Source of the DNA: Deinococcus radiotolerans
GTDB lineage: Bacteria > Deinococcota > Deinococci > Deinococcales > Deinococcaceae
Reading direction: 5' to 3'
Length of the DNA stretch: 64,000 nt
Assembly: GCF_014647435.1 (NCBI RefSeq)
Contig: NZ_BMPE01000007.1
Location: 92,612 to 156,611, forward strand
Both the position numbers and the translations under genes were made by a program. The notes below the pieces were generated by a model, which worked only from the letters and a program-made list of their open reading frames with translations, had not been told where the DNA came from and did no database searches. Positions within the stretch are counted from its first letter, which is position 1; every line of letters begins with the position of its first letter. Shown here in pieces: positions 37,159-46,433 of this stretch.

Positions 37159-37917
37159 GTGGGGGAGGTGGCGGCACTCACGGGCGTGAGCGTGCGCCTG
37201 CTTCACCACTACGACGAGATCGGGCTGCTGCGCCCCGCCGAGCGCAGCGACGGAAACTACCGCCTATACACCCCGCACGATCTGGCGCGGCTGCGGCGCG
37301 TGCTGACGTGGCGGGCGCTGGGCGTGCCCCTGGCCCAGGTGGCGGGTGTGCTGGACGCCCCGCCGGAATTGGAACGCGAGGCCCTGCGCGCCCACGCCGC
37401 GCGGCTACAGGACAGCCTGCGCCGCGCCGAGCACACGCTGCGGGAGGTGCAGGCCCGGCTGGACGCCCTGGACAGCAGGGCAGAGGAGACAATCATGAAC
37501 ATCGAGGACGTGAAAGCAGTATTCGACGGGTTCGATCCCGCGCAGTACGAGGATGAGGCCCGGGAGCGATGGGGTGACACGGACGCGTACCAGCAGAGTG
37601 CGGCGCGCACCGCCCGGTACACGAAGGCCGACTGGGAACGCGTGCGTGCGGAGATGGACGGTATCACCGCCGAGTACCTGACCCTGATGGACGGGGGCGT
37701 GCCCGCCTCGGACGAGCGGGCTCAGGCGGTCGCGGCGCGGCACCGGGCGCACATCAGCGGCGCGTACTACGACGCTTCCGCCGCGATGATGCGCGGCCTG
37801 GCGCAGATGTGGGTGGCCGACGAGCGGTTCACGAAGAACATTGACCGCGCGCGCCCTGGCCTGGCTGCGTATCAGAGCGCGGCAGTCACGGCGTGGGCCG
37901 ACGCCCAGCAGGAGTGA
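37159..37917 (+). CDS. MerR-family regulator with TipAS antibiotic-binding domain
   Basis: A TipAL-like protein (252 residues from GTG 37159). The MerR DNA-binding part reads VGEVAALTGVSVRLLHHYDEIGLLRPAERSDGNYRLY and is followed by a dimer helix. From about residue 115 the C-terminal TipAS-like domain (FDPAQYEDEARERWGDTDAYQQSAART...HRAHISGAYYDAS) would bind thiopeptides or similar drugs. A GGGAGG lies seven bases before a CTG at 37135 in the same frame, which would add eight residues (LDSHPRWT) and restore the usual W-T-V-G-E-V start. The real start may therefore be CTG. Confidence 0.9.
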   Translation: MGEVAALTGVSVRLLHHYDEIGLLRPAERSDGNYRLYTPHDLARLRRVLTWRALGVPLAQVAGVLDAPPELEREALRAHAARLQDSLRRAEHTLREVQARLDALDSRAEETIMNIEDVKAVFDGFDPAQYEDEARERWGDTDAYQQSAARTARYTKADWERVRAEMDGITAEYLTLMDGGVPASDERAQAVAARHRAHISGAYYDASAAMMRGLAQMWVADERFTKNIDRARPGLAAYQSAAVTAWADAQQE

Positions 37918-37922
37918 ACACG

Positions 37923-37955
37923 GAGATCAGGAGGGCGGCGTTGCCTCCTGATCTC
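37923..37955. terminator. Bidirectional hairpin between TipA-like and WYL genes
   Basis: 12-bp perfect stem GAGATCAGGAGG/CCTCCTGATCTC with a 9-base loop, placed exactly between the two convergent stop codons. Confidence 0.65.
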
Positions 37956-38960
37956 TCACGCCGCGCCGTGCTGGACGAACAGGGTGGGCAGCTGCTGCGC
38001 AGCTGCGGCGGCCTCCTGCGTCAGGCGCTGCCACGTGGCGCGCACGGCGTCCGGGCCGATCACCTGCACGTTCGGGCCCCAGGACAGCAGCCACGGCAGC
38101 ACGCTACGCGGCAGGCCCTGCGCGTCCAACGGCGCGAGGAGCGGCGCGTCCACGCTGCCGTCCGGGTTGATGATGGGTTCGCCCAGGCACGCGTGCCCAC
38201 CCTCCAGCACCCGGAACTTCGCCTCGCCCGTGAAGCGCAGCAGGACGTTCACGCTGGGTCCCTTCCCGGCGGGCTGTGGGACGCTGGGCAGCGCGGGCGT
38301 CTGCGACGGGTCGAGAGGATCGGGTGTGAAGGTGCCGTCCTCCAGCGTGACGTGCAGCAGGCGGCTCAGGCGGTACATGCGGACCTCGCCCGCGTGGTCG
38401 GGGTCGCGGCCCACGACGAGCAGGTCCCCCGTGACCGGGTGCGCCTCGATCCGCAGCGGGTGGAGTCTCGCGGCGCGGCGTGCGCCGGGCCGCCACTCCT
38501 GGAAGCGAATGGGGCGGCACGCCAGCCACGCCTGCGTGACTGCAGTCAGCGCCTGATCCAGCGCGGCGGGCCGGGCCGTGCGGGGTGGGCTGGGCAGCGC
38601 GGCCTGCACGTGCGCCGGCAGCGCGTCTGTCAGGATGCGGCGCAGAGGTTCGAGGCTGGCGCTCCCCTGGCCGCTGTGGCCCGCAAGGGCGTCCAGGCCG
38701 CGCAGCAGCGTCAGCCGCCCTGCGTCATCCAGTGATTGGCCCACGCCGATCACGTACCGCTGGGGTGGCCCCGGCTGCACGCGCAGGTCGGGCTCCAGAC
38801 CTTCCAGTTCGTGCAGGTCGCGCGCGGTGACGGCCAACGTCTGCCCGGTGGTCGCCGCGAGTTCCGCCACAGTATGAGGCCGGTCGCGCAGCAGGCGCGC
38901 GAGTAGGAACAGGCGCTGGATGGGGATCTGGACACGCTCGGTCGGCTCGTCGGAGGTCAT
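37956..38960 (-). CDS. WYL-domain transcriptional regulator
   Basis: A 334-residue DeoR/YafY-type protein. The N-terminal winged helix starts IPIQRLFLLARLLRDRPHTVAELAATTG. The middle carries the WYL domain ([49 protein letters not shown]), which binds nucleic acids or nucleotides. The WCX C-terminal extension follows (VLLRFTGEAKFRVLEGG...). ATG 38960 has CACACT six bases upstream. The signal and targets are unknown; WYL regulators often control DNA-damage or defence genes, but none is nearby. Confidence 0.9.
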   Translation of the reverse strand: MTSDEPTERVQIPIQRLFLLARLLRDRPHTVAELAATTGQTLAVTARDLHELEGLEPDLRVQPGPPQRYVIGVGQSLDDAGRLTLLRGLDALAGHSGQGSASLEPLRRILTDALPAHVQAALPSPPRTARPAALDQALTAVTQAWLACRPIRFQEWRPGARRAARLHPLRIEAHPVTGDLLVVGRDPDHAGEVRMYRLSRLLHVTLEDGTFTPDPLDPSQTPALPSVPQPAGKGPSVNVLLRFTGEAKFRVLEGGHACLGEPIINPDGSVDAPLLAPLDAQGLPRSVLPWLLSWGPNVQVIGPDAVRATWQRLTQEAAAAAQQLPTLFVQHGAA

Positions 38961-39030
38961 GACCCCAGTGTGCGGAGGACCTGTCCGCGGAACGTCCATA
39001 TTTTTGAGAACATCGAATCATTCCTTCGGT

Positions 39031-40626
39031 TCAGTTTGGCAGGCCCGCCAGAGACCGCTCCTGACGCCACTCCAGCACCCACGGATCAAACCGCCCCTCG
39101 CAGAAGAAATCCTCCCGTCCACCCACTGGAAAAGAAGGATCCTCCCAGCGCGGTGCGTCTGACAGGCGCAACACCCCTCCCTCCACCCGCAGCGCGTCCG
39201 GCCAGCCCAGCAACTCCCGCAGCGCCGCCACCGCCGCACTCAGCGCCTTGCGCCGCGCCGTCGGCGTCTTCCCCGGCAGATCCAGCGCGTCCAGCGCCCG
39301 CTCCCGCGACACCTGCCCCCCCGCCACCACCAGCAGCGCCAGCAACCCCGCCTCGGGTCGCGTCGAACGCAGCGGCAACTCATCCCCGGACATCCACACC
39401 CGCACCGGCCCCGCCAGACTGACCCGCACCGTCCACTCCGGCGGTGCGAACGTCACCACCCCATAGTGTTCCAGCAGTACGGGCAGATACGCCCGTACCC
39501 ATGACCACCGCAACGTCGCCAGCTGCCCTCGAATCGCGTCGCTGGGCGGCAGCGGCTCTCCCCCCGCCTGTCGGGCGCACTCCGCACGGGCCAGCCACGA
39601 GAGGGTCCCCGCATGCTGTGAGTAACTGTCCGCGCGGCTCAGGGCTTCCTGCGCGCGGGGTAGATCCCCCGCGTGCAGGTACGCCAGCGCCAGATGGTTG
39701 AGGATCGCGTGCCGACCCGAATCCAGCACCCGGTGCAGCGACGCGGCCTCCTGGGCCATAAGGATCGCTTCGAATGGCTGCCCCATGAGGGCGAGTGCCT
39801 GGGCGCCGTGGACTCGGATTTCAGCAAGCCTCTCTACGGCTGAGATGTGCGCGCGCGCGACGGTTGCGGTATGGAGCGTGATGGGATACTGAGACAAGCT
39901 CAGCGTGAGGAGTGATCTCGGGAAGAAGAGTTCTGAGGCGAGCAGGCCGTCCTGTGCAATCGAGTCTGCCCTACGTAGGGAGCTTAATGCCGCGGCTGGT
40001 CGATTGGTGTCGAGGGCAATAGCAATGAGTGTTCGGTAGACGTATGTGGTTGTCGTCGGGTCTTGCTGCAAGTCTCGGAGCGCCAGCGTAAGCTCAATGG
40101 TCGCTTCCGCAGACTGCTGATGATGCTGAAGGTCGAACGCGAACTGCACGCGTGCCATCCCCCGGTAAAGGGGTGTGGCATGAGTGATCTGGAATCGGTA
40201 TAGCTGCTTCCAGTTAGATAAATCGAGCATGGCGGCCGCCCCTGCCAACTGGGTGAGAGTGAGCCAACGGGTCGGGCGGTCAGGAGTCTGAATAATGCTG
40301 AAACGCGCGATATTCAGGGCCAGTTCACTGCGCCGGTGAATCAGGTGGAGATGGGCCCGAAAGGGCAAAAGCTGCTCGGTGGGCTGGGAGTCCAGCAGGT
40401 CGTCAAGCTGGCGGTGCTGCATGCCCCGGAAGTACAGCCATGCCAGGGCAAGCCCACCCAAGTCGCTGTCCAACCAGTCTTGCGGTACCTCTGGTATGGC
40501 TGCGATGATCGGGAGGACGTCCGCCGCTTTGTGTACGTCTTGCGCCGTATGGATCAGATGGTGCAGCGTTCCCTCGGCATCGTCAAGTAGAAGCAGCTGA
40601 CGGAGCGTGATGAGGGAGTCGGACAC
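39031..40626 (-). CDS. TPR/winged-helix transcriptional regulator
   Basis: A 531-residue protein, GTG start at 40626 with TAGGCT six bases upstream. About 400 N-terminal residues form helical TPR-like repeats (for example VHGAQALALMGQPFEAILMAQEAASLHRVLDSG and LNHLALAYLHAGDLPRAQEALSRADSYSQHAG). The last 120 residues form an OmpR/SARP-type winged helix (VRVWMSGDELPLRSTRPEAGLLALLVVAGGQVSRERALDALDL). This order, sensor repeats first and DNA-binding last, is the reverse of most SARP proteins. The N-terminal half has lower third-position GC than the rest. Targets are unknown. Confidence 0.8.
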   Translation of the reverse strand: MSDSLITLRQLLLLDDAEGTLHHLIHTAQDVHKAADVLPIIAAIPEVPQDWLDSDLGGLALAWLYFRGMQHRQLDDLLDSQPTEQLLPFRAHLHLIHRRSELALNIARFSIIQTPDRPTRWLTLTQLAGAAAMLDLSNWKQLYRFQITHATPLYRGMARVQFAFDLQHHQQSAEATIELTLALRDLQQDPTTTTYVYRTLIAIALDTNRPAAALSSLRRADSIAQDGLLASELFFPRSLLTLSLSQYPITLHTATVARAHISAVERLAEIRVHGAQALALMGQPFEAILMAQEAASLHRVLDSGRHAILNHLALAYLHAGDLPRAQEALSRADSYSQHAGTLSWLARAECARQAGGEPLPPSDAIRGQLATLRWSWVRAYLPVLLEHYGVVTFAPPEWTVRVSLAGPVRVWMSGDELPLRSTRPEAGLLALLVVAGGQVSRERALDALDLPGKTPTARRKALSAAVAALRELLGWPDALRVEGGVLRLSDAPRWEDPSFPVGGREDFFCEGRFDPWVLEWRQERSLAGLPN

Positions 40627-40632
40627 AGCGAA

Positions 40633-40638
40633 AGCCTA
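40633..40638 (-). promoter_or_regulatory. -10 box of the TPR regulator gene
   Basis: TAGGCT on the minus strand, six bases before GTG 40626. Confidence 0.5.
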
Positions 40639-40988
40639 GCTGATTGCATTTATAAACGTGGCCGTTGTTCATCGTTTGCCAAGAGAGGGACATCAAAAAA
40701 GAGATTCGTATGTGTGAACGTGGAAATCAGAAAGGTCAAGAAATACGTTAAAAACATAATCAATCTCCAGTCGCGGCCTGTCCGGTGTCCGTGGGGTACC
40801 GGGTGGTCTGGGCCGACTGCATGTGGGGAGGTGGCGCGGCAGCGGAAGCGGGATGTCACCCGTTTCAGGCCGCCGGTGGGTGTGGAACGCCGTTCACCTC
40901 AGGCATGGCTGGGGTGAAGGGTTCGTGTGGAGTGAGCGTGAATTCTGGTGGCGTGGAGCCGTTTGGGACTCTCTGAATAACTATGTAG

Positions 40989-41017
40989 ATTATAGAACAA
41001 TGTCACTAATTTCGCAA
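40989..41017 (-). promoter_or_regulatory. Sigma-70 type promoter in the AT-rich gap
   Basis: On the minus strand TTGCGA (41017-41012), a 17-base spacer and a perfect TATAAT (40994-40989). Transcription would start near 40982 and run toward the TPR regulator gene 355 bases away. Confidence 0.5.
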
Positions 41018-41126
41018 ATAGCAGAATGAGCGTAGGGTGTGATGCGCCACCTCACTCAGCACGCCCCCGCCAGACCACCCACCACGCCCACGCCACCGCA
41101 CACGCCACAACCCTTACGGCGATACG

Positions 41127-41148
41127 AAAAAAGGCGGCCCACGCCGCC
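41127..41148 (-). terminator. Intrinsic terminator of the amino-acid permease gene
   Basis: Minus strand stem GGCGGC/GCCGCC with a 4-base loop followed by TTTTTT, 22 bases after the permease stop. Confidence 0.75.
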
Positions 41149-41169
41149 TCATCCCCACTCCCTATGACC

Positions 41170-41865
41170 TCAGATCACGCGGCGTTCCGGTAAGGTCACA
41201 CCGCGACTCAGGCGCGACTCCAGCCACCGCACCAACCCTGACAGCGCGAACGTCAGCAGGAAGTAGACCAGCGCCAGCACCGCGTATACCTCGAACTGCC
41301 GGTAGGTGGCGTTCGTGATGTACCGACCCTGACTGAACAGTTCCTGCAAGGTCACCGCGCTGGCCAGACTGCTGCCCAGAATCAGACTGATGAACTCGTT
41401 GCCCAGCGCCGGCAGCGCCACCCGCCACGCCTGCGGCAACACCACGAACCTCAGCGCCTGAATGCGGCTGAGGCCCAGACTGCGGGCCGCCTCAGCCTGC
41501 CCAGCCGGGACGCTGCCCATGCCCCCACGCACGATCTCACTCGTGTACGCCGCCGAGTACAGCCCCAGCGCCAGTACCGCCGCCGGGAAATCCGGTAGCG
41601 TCACGCCCAGCGTCGGCAGGCCGTAGTACACCACCGACAGCAGCACAATCAGCGGAATGCCGCGCACCACCGTCACGTACGCGTCCCCCAGCCGCCCCAG
41701 CACCGGCACGCGCAGTACCCGCGCCGCACCCAGGACCGTGCCCACCAGGACCGACACGAGCAGCGCGCACACACTCACCGCCAGCGTCAGGCCCAGTCCC
41801 GACAGCAGCAGCCGCGGGTACGCCCCGGACAGCACCGTCCGGAACCCCTCCAGCACTTCCGTCAC
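41170..41865 (-). CDS. Polar amino-acid ABC transporter permease (HisM/GlnP type)
   Basis: Inner-membrane permease, 231 residues from GTG 41865, with five helices. The family EAA loop GQAEAARSLGLSRIQALRFVVLPQAWRVALPALGNEFI is complete, as is VVRGIPLIVLLSVVYYGLPTLG. A TTG at 41892 behind AAGGAG is an alternative start nine residues earlier. The likely partner binding-protein gene lies 1 kb away (42824-43591) beyond an SMR pair on the opposite strand. No ATPase gene is present. Confidence 0.92.
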   Translation of the reverse strand: MTEVLEGFRTVLSGAYPRLLLSGLGLTLAVSVCALLVSVLVGTVLGAARVLRVPVLGRLGDAYVTVVRGIPLIVLLSVVYYGLPTLGVTLPDFPAAVLALGLYSAAYTSEIVRGGMGSVPAGQAEAARSLGLSRIQALRFVVLPQAWRVALPALGNEFISLILGSSLASAVTLQELFSQGRYITNATYRQFEVYAVLALVYFLLTFALSGLVRWLESRLSRGVTLPERRVI

Positions 41866-42051
41866 GGGCGCACCCCGACAGGCACAGCACAACCGTACTC
41901 CTTCACGCGAACACCTTCACCGCCCCACGATAGGGCAACCTCACCCCCGCACCACGAAACGTGCATCTGCACCCCATGTGCGCCCCGCACCCCGGTACGC
42001 TGAGTGGCAGATCGGGGCCTCCACGCCCGCCCCATGGAAGGTGATCCACCT

Positions 42052-42441
42052 ATGCACGCCTGGCTGTACCTCCTGACGGCAATCGCCCTGGAGGTCACCG
42101 GCACCCTCAGCCTGAAACACCTGCACGACCAGCCGCTGACGCACACACTGCTCACATACGCCCAGCTATCTGGTGCGTTCTACTTGCTGTCCCGCGCGTT
42201 CCGGCAGATCCCGGTCGCCGTGGCCTTCGCCACCTGGGAGGCGCTGGGCCTCCTGAGCCTCACCGTCCTGGGTGCCGTCCTGCTGGGCGAGCACCTGCCC
42301 CCCACGCACCTGCTCGCGCTGGGCGGCCTGCTGCTCGGCAGCGCCCTGCTCGGACGCGGCACCCGCCACCCACCCGAGGATACGCGGGCCCCAGCCGACC
42401 ACACGGTCCCCCCTGCACCTGTCACGGGGCAGCCCGCATGA
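42052..42441 (+). CDS. SMR-family transporter subunit 1
   Basis: Small multidrug resistance-type protein, 129 residues: four helices with the conserved acidic residue in the first (LYLLTAIALEVTGTLSLKHL) and AVAFATWEALGLLSLTVLGAVLLGEHL in the third. A 25-residue Pro-rich tail follows the last helix. Paired SMR genes make heterodimeric exporters of the MdtJI or EbrAB type. A GGAAGGTG ribosome binding site precedes ATG 42052. The stop overlaps the next ATG. Confidence 0.88.
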   Translation: MHAWLYLLTAIALEVTGTLSLKHLHDQPLTHTLLTYAQLSGAFYLLSRAFRQIPVAVAFATWEALGLLSLTVLGAVLLGEHLPPTHLLALGGLLLGSALLGRGTRHPPEDTRAPADHTVPPAPVTGQPA

Positions 42442-42761
42442 CCCTCACCACTGCCCTCCTCATCATCGGGGCCACCCTGCTGGACGTCCTGGCGAACCTC
42501 CTCCTGAAACGCAGCGACGGGTTCACCCGCCCCGCGTACTTCGTCGGCGCCGTCCTGACCGTCCTGCTGGCCTTCAGCCTGATCGGCCTCGCCGCGCGCG
42601 ACCTGCCGGTCGCCGTCGCCTACGCCCTCTGGGGTGGCCTGGGCATCGGCACCACCGCCCTCCTCAGTCAGCGCATCGACGGCGCCCGCCTGACACCCAC
42701 CGGCTGGGCAGGCCTCGCCCTGATCCTTGGCAGCCTCGCCGTCCTCAGCCTGACACCCTGA
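42438..42761 (+). CDS. SMR-family transporter subunit 2
   Basis: Second half of the SMR pair (107 residues), with four helices: LLIIGATLLDVLANLLLKRSDGF, then AYFVGAVLTVLLAFSLIGLAA, VAYALWGGLGIGTTALL, and GLALILGSLAVLSL. The first helix has Asp where the other subunit has Glu, so the dimer would hold one of each. ATG 42438 overlaps the first gene by four bases. A long perfect hairpin (42767-42818) follows. Confidence 0.88.
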   Translation: MTLTTALLIIGATLLDVLANLLLKRSDGFTRPAYFVGAVLTVLLAFSLIGLAARDLPVAVAYALWGGLGIGTTALLSQRIDGARLTPTGWAGLALILGSLAVLSLTP

Positions 42762-42766
42762 TCAGG

Positions 42767-42818
42767 GCACAGGGGGCAGGAGGAGATGGGTGCCCATCCA
42801 ACCTCCTGCCCCCTGTGC
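42767..42818. terminator. Long perfect hairpin between SMR and amino-acid binding-protein genes
   Basis: 17-bp perfect stem (42767-42783 with 42802-42818), with a loop that can itself pair (GATGG/CCATC). On the plus strand a T-rich CATTTATTTCT follows. It probably terminates both convergent genes. Confidence 0.65.
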
Positions 42819-42822
42819 AGCA

Positions 42823-43591
<769 letters not shown>

Positions 43592-43597
43592 GCGCCC

Positions 43598-43603
43598 AGC
43601 ATA
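43598..43603 (-). promoter_or_regulatory. -10 box of the amino-acid binding-protein gene
   Basis: TATGCT on the minus strand, six bases before ATG 43591. Confidence 0.55.
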
Positions 43604-43623
43604 GGCCCGCCCCGCCCGTCCAG

Positions 43624-43629
43624 TACGCT
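43624..43629 (+). promoter_or_regulatory. -10 box of the redoxin-like gene
   Basis: TACGCT, six bases, ATG 43636. It lies 21 bases from the divergent -10 box. Confidence 0.55.
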
Positions 43630-43635
43630 GCCTGC

Positions 43636-44093
<458 letters not shown>

Positions 44094-44097
<4 letters not shown>

Positions 44098-45206
44098 CGG
44101 GCGTCGGACGTCGCCTGAGCAGGCACAAAAATGCCGGACTTCAGGGTGTTGAGGGGGACGTTGGAAACGCGCATGAGCACCGCTTGTGGCCGCCCCGTGT
44201 TGCCCTGCCCTTCCAGCTTCTTCGGGTCGGAAGTCCACCGGAGTTTTTGTTCAGCGGAGCGGATGGTGATGATGCCATCCTTCTTCACCTCAGCGAAATT
44301 GAAGGCATACTTTTGGTCTCTGGAGGACGTCAACATCACGACCTCCCCCTCGGGCTGATCGGTCCTGATGACATGGGTGTACCGAGCGTCGAGGCTCACT
44401 GTGAGATTGGACACTCTGTCTACCATCTGCCAGAAGACCGTGGAGAAGCTGCCGTACACGTCGGCTCCACTCGCCGGGGAGAGATCATAGGCGGTTTTGT
44501 CGGTGCGAACCACGGGATGGTCGAAGCCAGAGAAGATGACGGGTGACGCGATCCGTAGCACGTGGGGAATGTTGGTGACGTCGAAATAGCGCAGTCCGTT
44601 CTGAACGCTGGCCGCCCGCGATGAGAAGCTCATACGTCCTTCACGGTCAGCCACATTCATCCAGCCATCAGGTCGCATGGTGACCTGCAGGCCGAGGGAC
44701 TCCGCAAGAGTGCGGACCGTCGCTTCGCTGACGTAGGCGCCCGGAAGCAGATCGGCAGAGCTTGTTGGGATGTAGCAGGTGGTGCTGTCCTGGCTGACAA
44801 TACTGGCAATTTTTTCCTGTGGTACTTTGCCCTGCTGACAGATGGGCTGCGGGAGCGTGCCTTTCACGACGGAGATATGCACGGCAGGCCCGCTGCCGCC
44901 TGCGAGGGCGTAGAGTCCGGCGCTGATGCCGAGGGCGAGGGTGGCGGCGGTGAGGATGAGTTTTGGCATGGTGTACACCTGTGCCATGCCCAGGGTGACG
45001 CGGGCGGGTGGCCCGAGTTCACGGATGGCCTGGGCGGTGGCCTGAGTGGGGGTGAGGCCGGTCAGCATCAGGTGGTCGGCGCGCGTCAGCAGGTGCTCTT
45101 CGAGTTCGTCCCACAGTTCTTGGCGGCGCGCCTCCGGCAGGCCCCAGGTGGCGCGCCGCAGGTACGCGGTGAGCACACGTGGGGTGGTGTGAGCGGCGGT
45201 GGTCAC
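44094..45206 (-). CDS. Permease-prefix (HAAS-like) domain membrane protein
   Basis: A 370-residue protein, GTG start 45206. The first 75 residues are helical (RVLTAYLRRATWGLPEARRQELWDELEEHLLTRADHL), like the permease-prefix or HAAS-type domains that accompany PadR regulators. One transmembrane helix follows (about 80-104, ILTAATLALGISAGLYALAGG), and the remaining 265 residues would lie outside the cell without a recognised family. It overlaps the PadR gene by four bases and is its likely target and partner. Third-position GC is lower than in neighbouring genes. Confidence 0.75.
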
Positions 45207-45532
45207 GCGCCGGTCCCACCGAGCTGATGCACGGCGCCGGTAAAGGCGGCGAATTCCTGGCGTTTGGCCTTCAGGATTTCGCGGCCCCGGTCGGTGATGG
45301 CGTAGTACTTGCGGGGTTTGCCGTTACGGCCGGTTTCGCCGTGCTGCGCGGCGAGGAACCCTTCGGCTTCCAGGCGGTGCAGGGCGGGGTAGAGGCTACC
45401 TTCCTTGAAGTCGAAGTAGCCGCCGGTGCGGTCGCGGGCTGCCTGGATGATCGCGAAGCCGTAGAGGGGCTGCTGTTCGAGGAGGGTCAGGAGGATGAGG
45501 TCGAGGTTGCCGCGCAGCAGGTCTGGGTTCAT
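45203..45532 (-). CDS. PadR-family transcriptional regulator
   Basis: A 109-residue PadR regulator: GNLDLILLTLLEQQPLYGFAIIQAARDRTGGYFDFKEGSLYPALHRLEAEGFL is the full winged-helix signature. It ends with a short dimer helix (subfamily 2). Together with the membrane protein gene it forms the common PadR/membrane-partner pair. The upstream region holds a dyad of ATGT/ACAT type (45594-45611) that fits PadR sites, so it probably represses its own operon. Confidence 0.93.
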   Translation of the reverse strand: MNPDLLRGNLDLILLTLLEQQPLYGFAIIQAARDRTGGYFDFKEGSLYPALHRLEAEGFLAAQHGETGRNGKPRKYYAITDRGREILKAKRQEFAAFTGAVHQLGGTGA

Positions 45533-45593
45533 GGGTGCTCCGGTGTGGGGCTTTGGCCGCGCAGCGTCCCGCGTGGTTGCCGCCCCTGCATAG

Positions 45594-45655
45594 CTATGTC
45601 TGTCTACATAGTCTGCCTTGGATTAGATTCTGTCAAGCTCAGTCTGCCTATGTAG
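45594..45655 (-). promoter_or_regulatory. padR promoter with PadR-type operator
   Basis: A dyad CTATGT-N6-ACATAG (45594-45611) lies downstream of a perfect -35 TTGACA (45636-45631, minus strand). A second half-like site CTATGTAG is at 45648-45655. AGTCTGCCT is repeated beside both sites (45610 and 45641). Confidence 0.5.
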
Positions 45656-45684
45656 TGGGTGGCCGATGTGTTGCTGCTACTGAA

Positions 45685-46365
45685 ATGCCAAGTTTGGTCA
45701 TGCGCCCCTGGATGCTGACCGCCCCGCAGGTCATCCTCGCCGAATCTGACCTCACGGCATTCCAGGGCGCGTGGGTCGCACGCAATCCGGCCCGGCTGCC
45801 ACCTGAAGTGCCTCGCTAGCAGTTCCTGAACTGGCTATACGGGAAGGGTATCCTGTTCCACTGATCTCCGCAGGTCGGACTGACCGAATTCGAGCCGCGC
45901 ACCCCCCACGATCTCGGCGTCGATGAGTTCAGCAAGCGCACCGGGGTGTATGCCACCTCGGACTCACTGTGGGCGCTTATGTACGCCCTGCGTGACCGAC
46001 GCCGGGTCCGGCTCATCCTGAACGCCGCCCTTCAGGTCGAGCAGGCGGGCGGCTGGAGCGACTTGCGGTACTTCCTCTCACTGGCACCGCAACCGGAGGT
46101 GACCGTCATGGTGGGCGAGGACCTGCTCGCCCCCGGCGTGGTGTACGTTCTGCCCCCCGACGGCTTCGACCTCACACCTCCCTACGACTGGCCGGGTCTG
46201 GGGCGCGTGCGCGAACCGCACCTGCTCTGCCCTCACCCGGTCCGGCCGGTCCTGGCCGCGCCGGTCACGCCGACTGACTTCCCACTGCCCGTGCGCCTAC
46301 ACGACGCGGACACCGTGGACGCCCGCTGCGCCGCCGACCCGTGGTGGTTCCCCTGGCTGGACTGA
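45685..46365 (+). pseudogene. Broken ADP-ribosyltransferase-like gene with two in-frame stops
   Basis: One frame of 227 codons runs from ATG 45685 to TGA 46363. It is cut by TAG at 45817 (codon 45) and TGA at 45862 (codon 60). The pieces join without shift: ...RLPPEVPR*QFLNWLYGKGILFH*SPQVGLTEFEPRTPHD...TGVYATSDSLWALMYAL. Restored, it has the F-H-G-S ... L-T-E-F-E-P-R ... V-Y-A-T pattern of short ADP-ribosyltransferase-like proteins, and the TGA replaces the Gly of HGS (GGA to TGA). The C terminus stays open and conserved-looking, so the decay is recent. The start could also be ATG 45700. Confidence 0.7.
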
Positions 46366-46379
46366 GGACGCAAAGAACC

Positions 46380-46410
46380 AGCCCACGCAGGGCCAGGGCT
46401 GGCGCGGGCT
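46380..46410. terminator. Weak hairpin between the pseudogene and the lipoprotein gene
   Basis: AGCCC/GGGCT and CGC/GCG steps with one mismatch. Confidence 0.25.
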
Positions 46411-46433
46411 GAACGGTGGATCTCCCTGATCGG

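Larger units (their letters stand above)
40627..41169. other. AT-rich intergenic region of about 540 bp
   Basis: No protein gene is convincing here. The parts at about 40640-40770 and 40975-41030 are strikingly AT-rich for this genome. A canonical promoter (40989-41017, minus strand) points into the region, and the right end holds the terminator of the amino-acid permease gene. The patch could be a remnant of foreign DNA, a small RNA locus or a long leader of the TPR regulator. Confidence 0.5.

Noticed and set aside
40714..40917. 67-residue plus-strand ORF in the AT-rich gap
   Set aside because: No ribosome binding site, no family pattern, and composition shifts abruptly inside the frame.
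41890..42051. Guanidine (ykkC-type) riboswitch before the SMR pair
   Set aside because: SMR genes are often preceded by one, but I see neither the conserved ykkC sequences nor a matching pairing pattern. A normal ribosome binding site (GGAAGGTG) is present.
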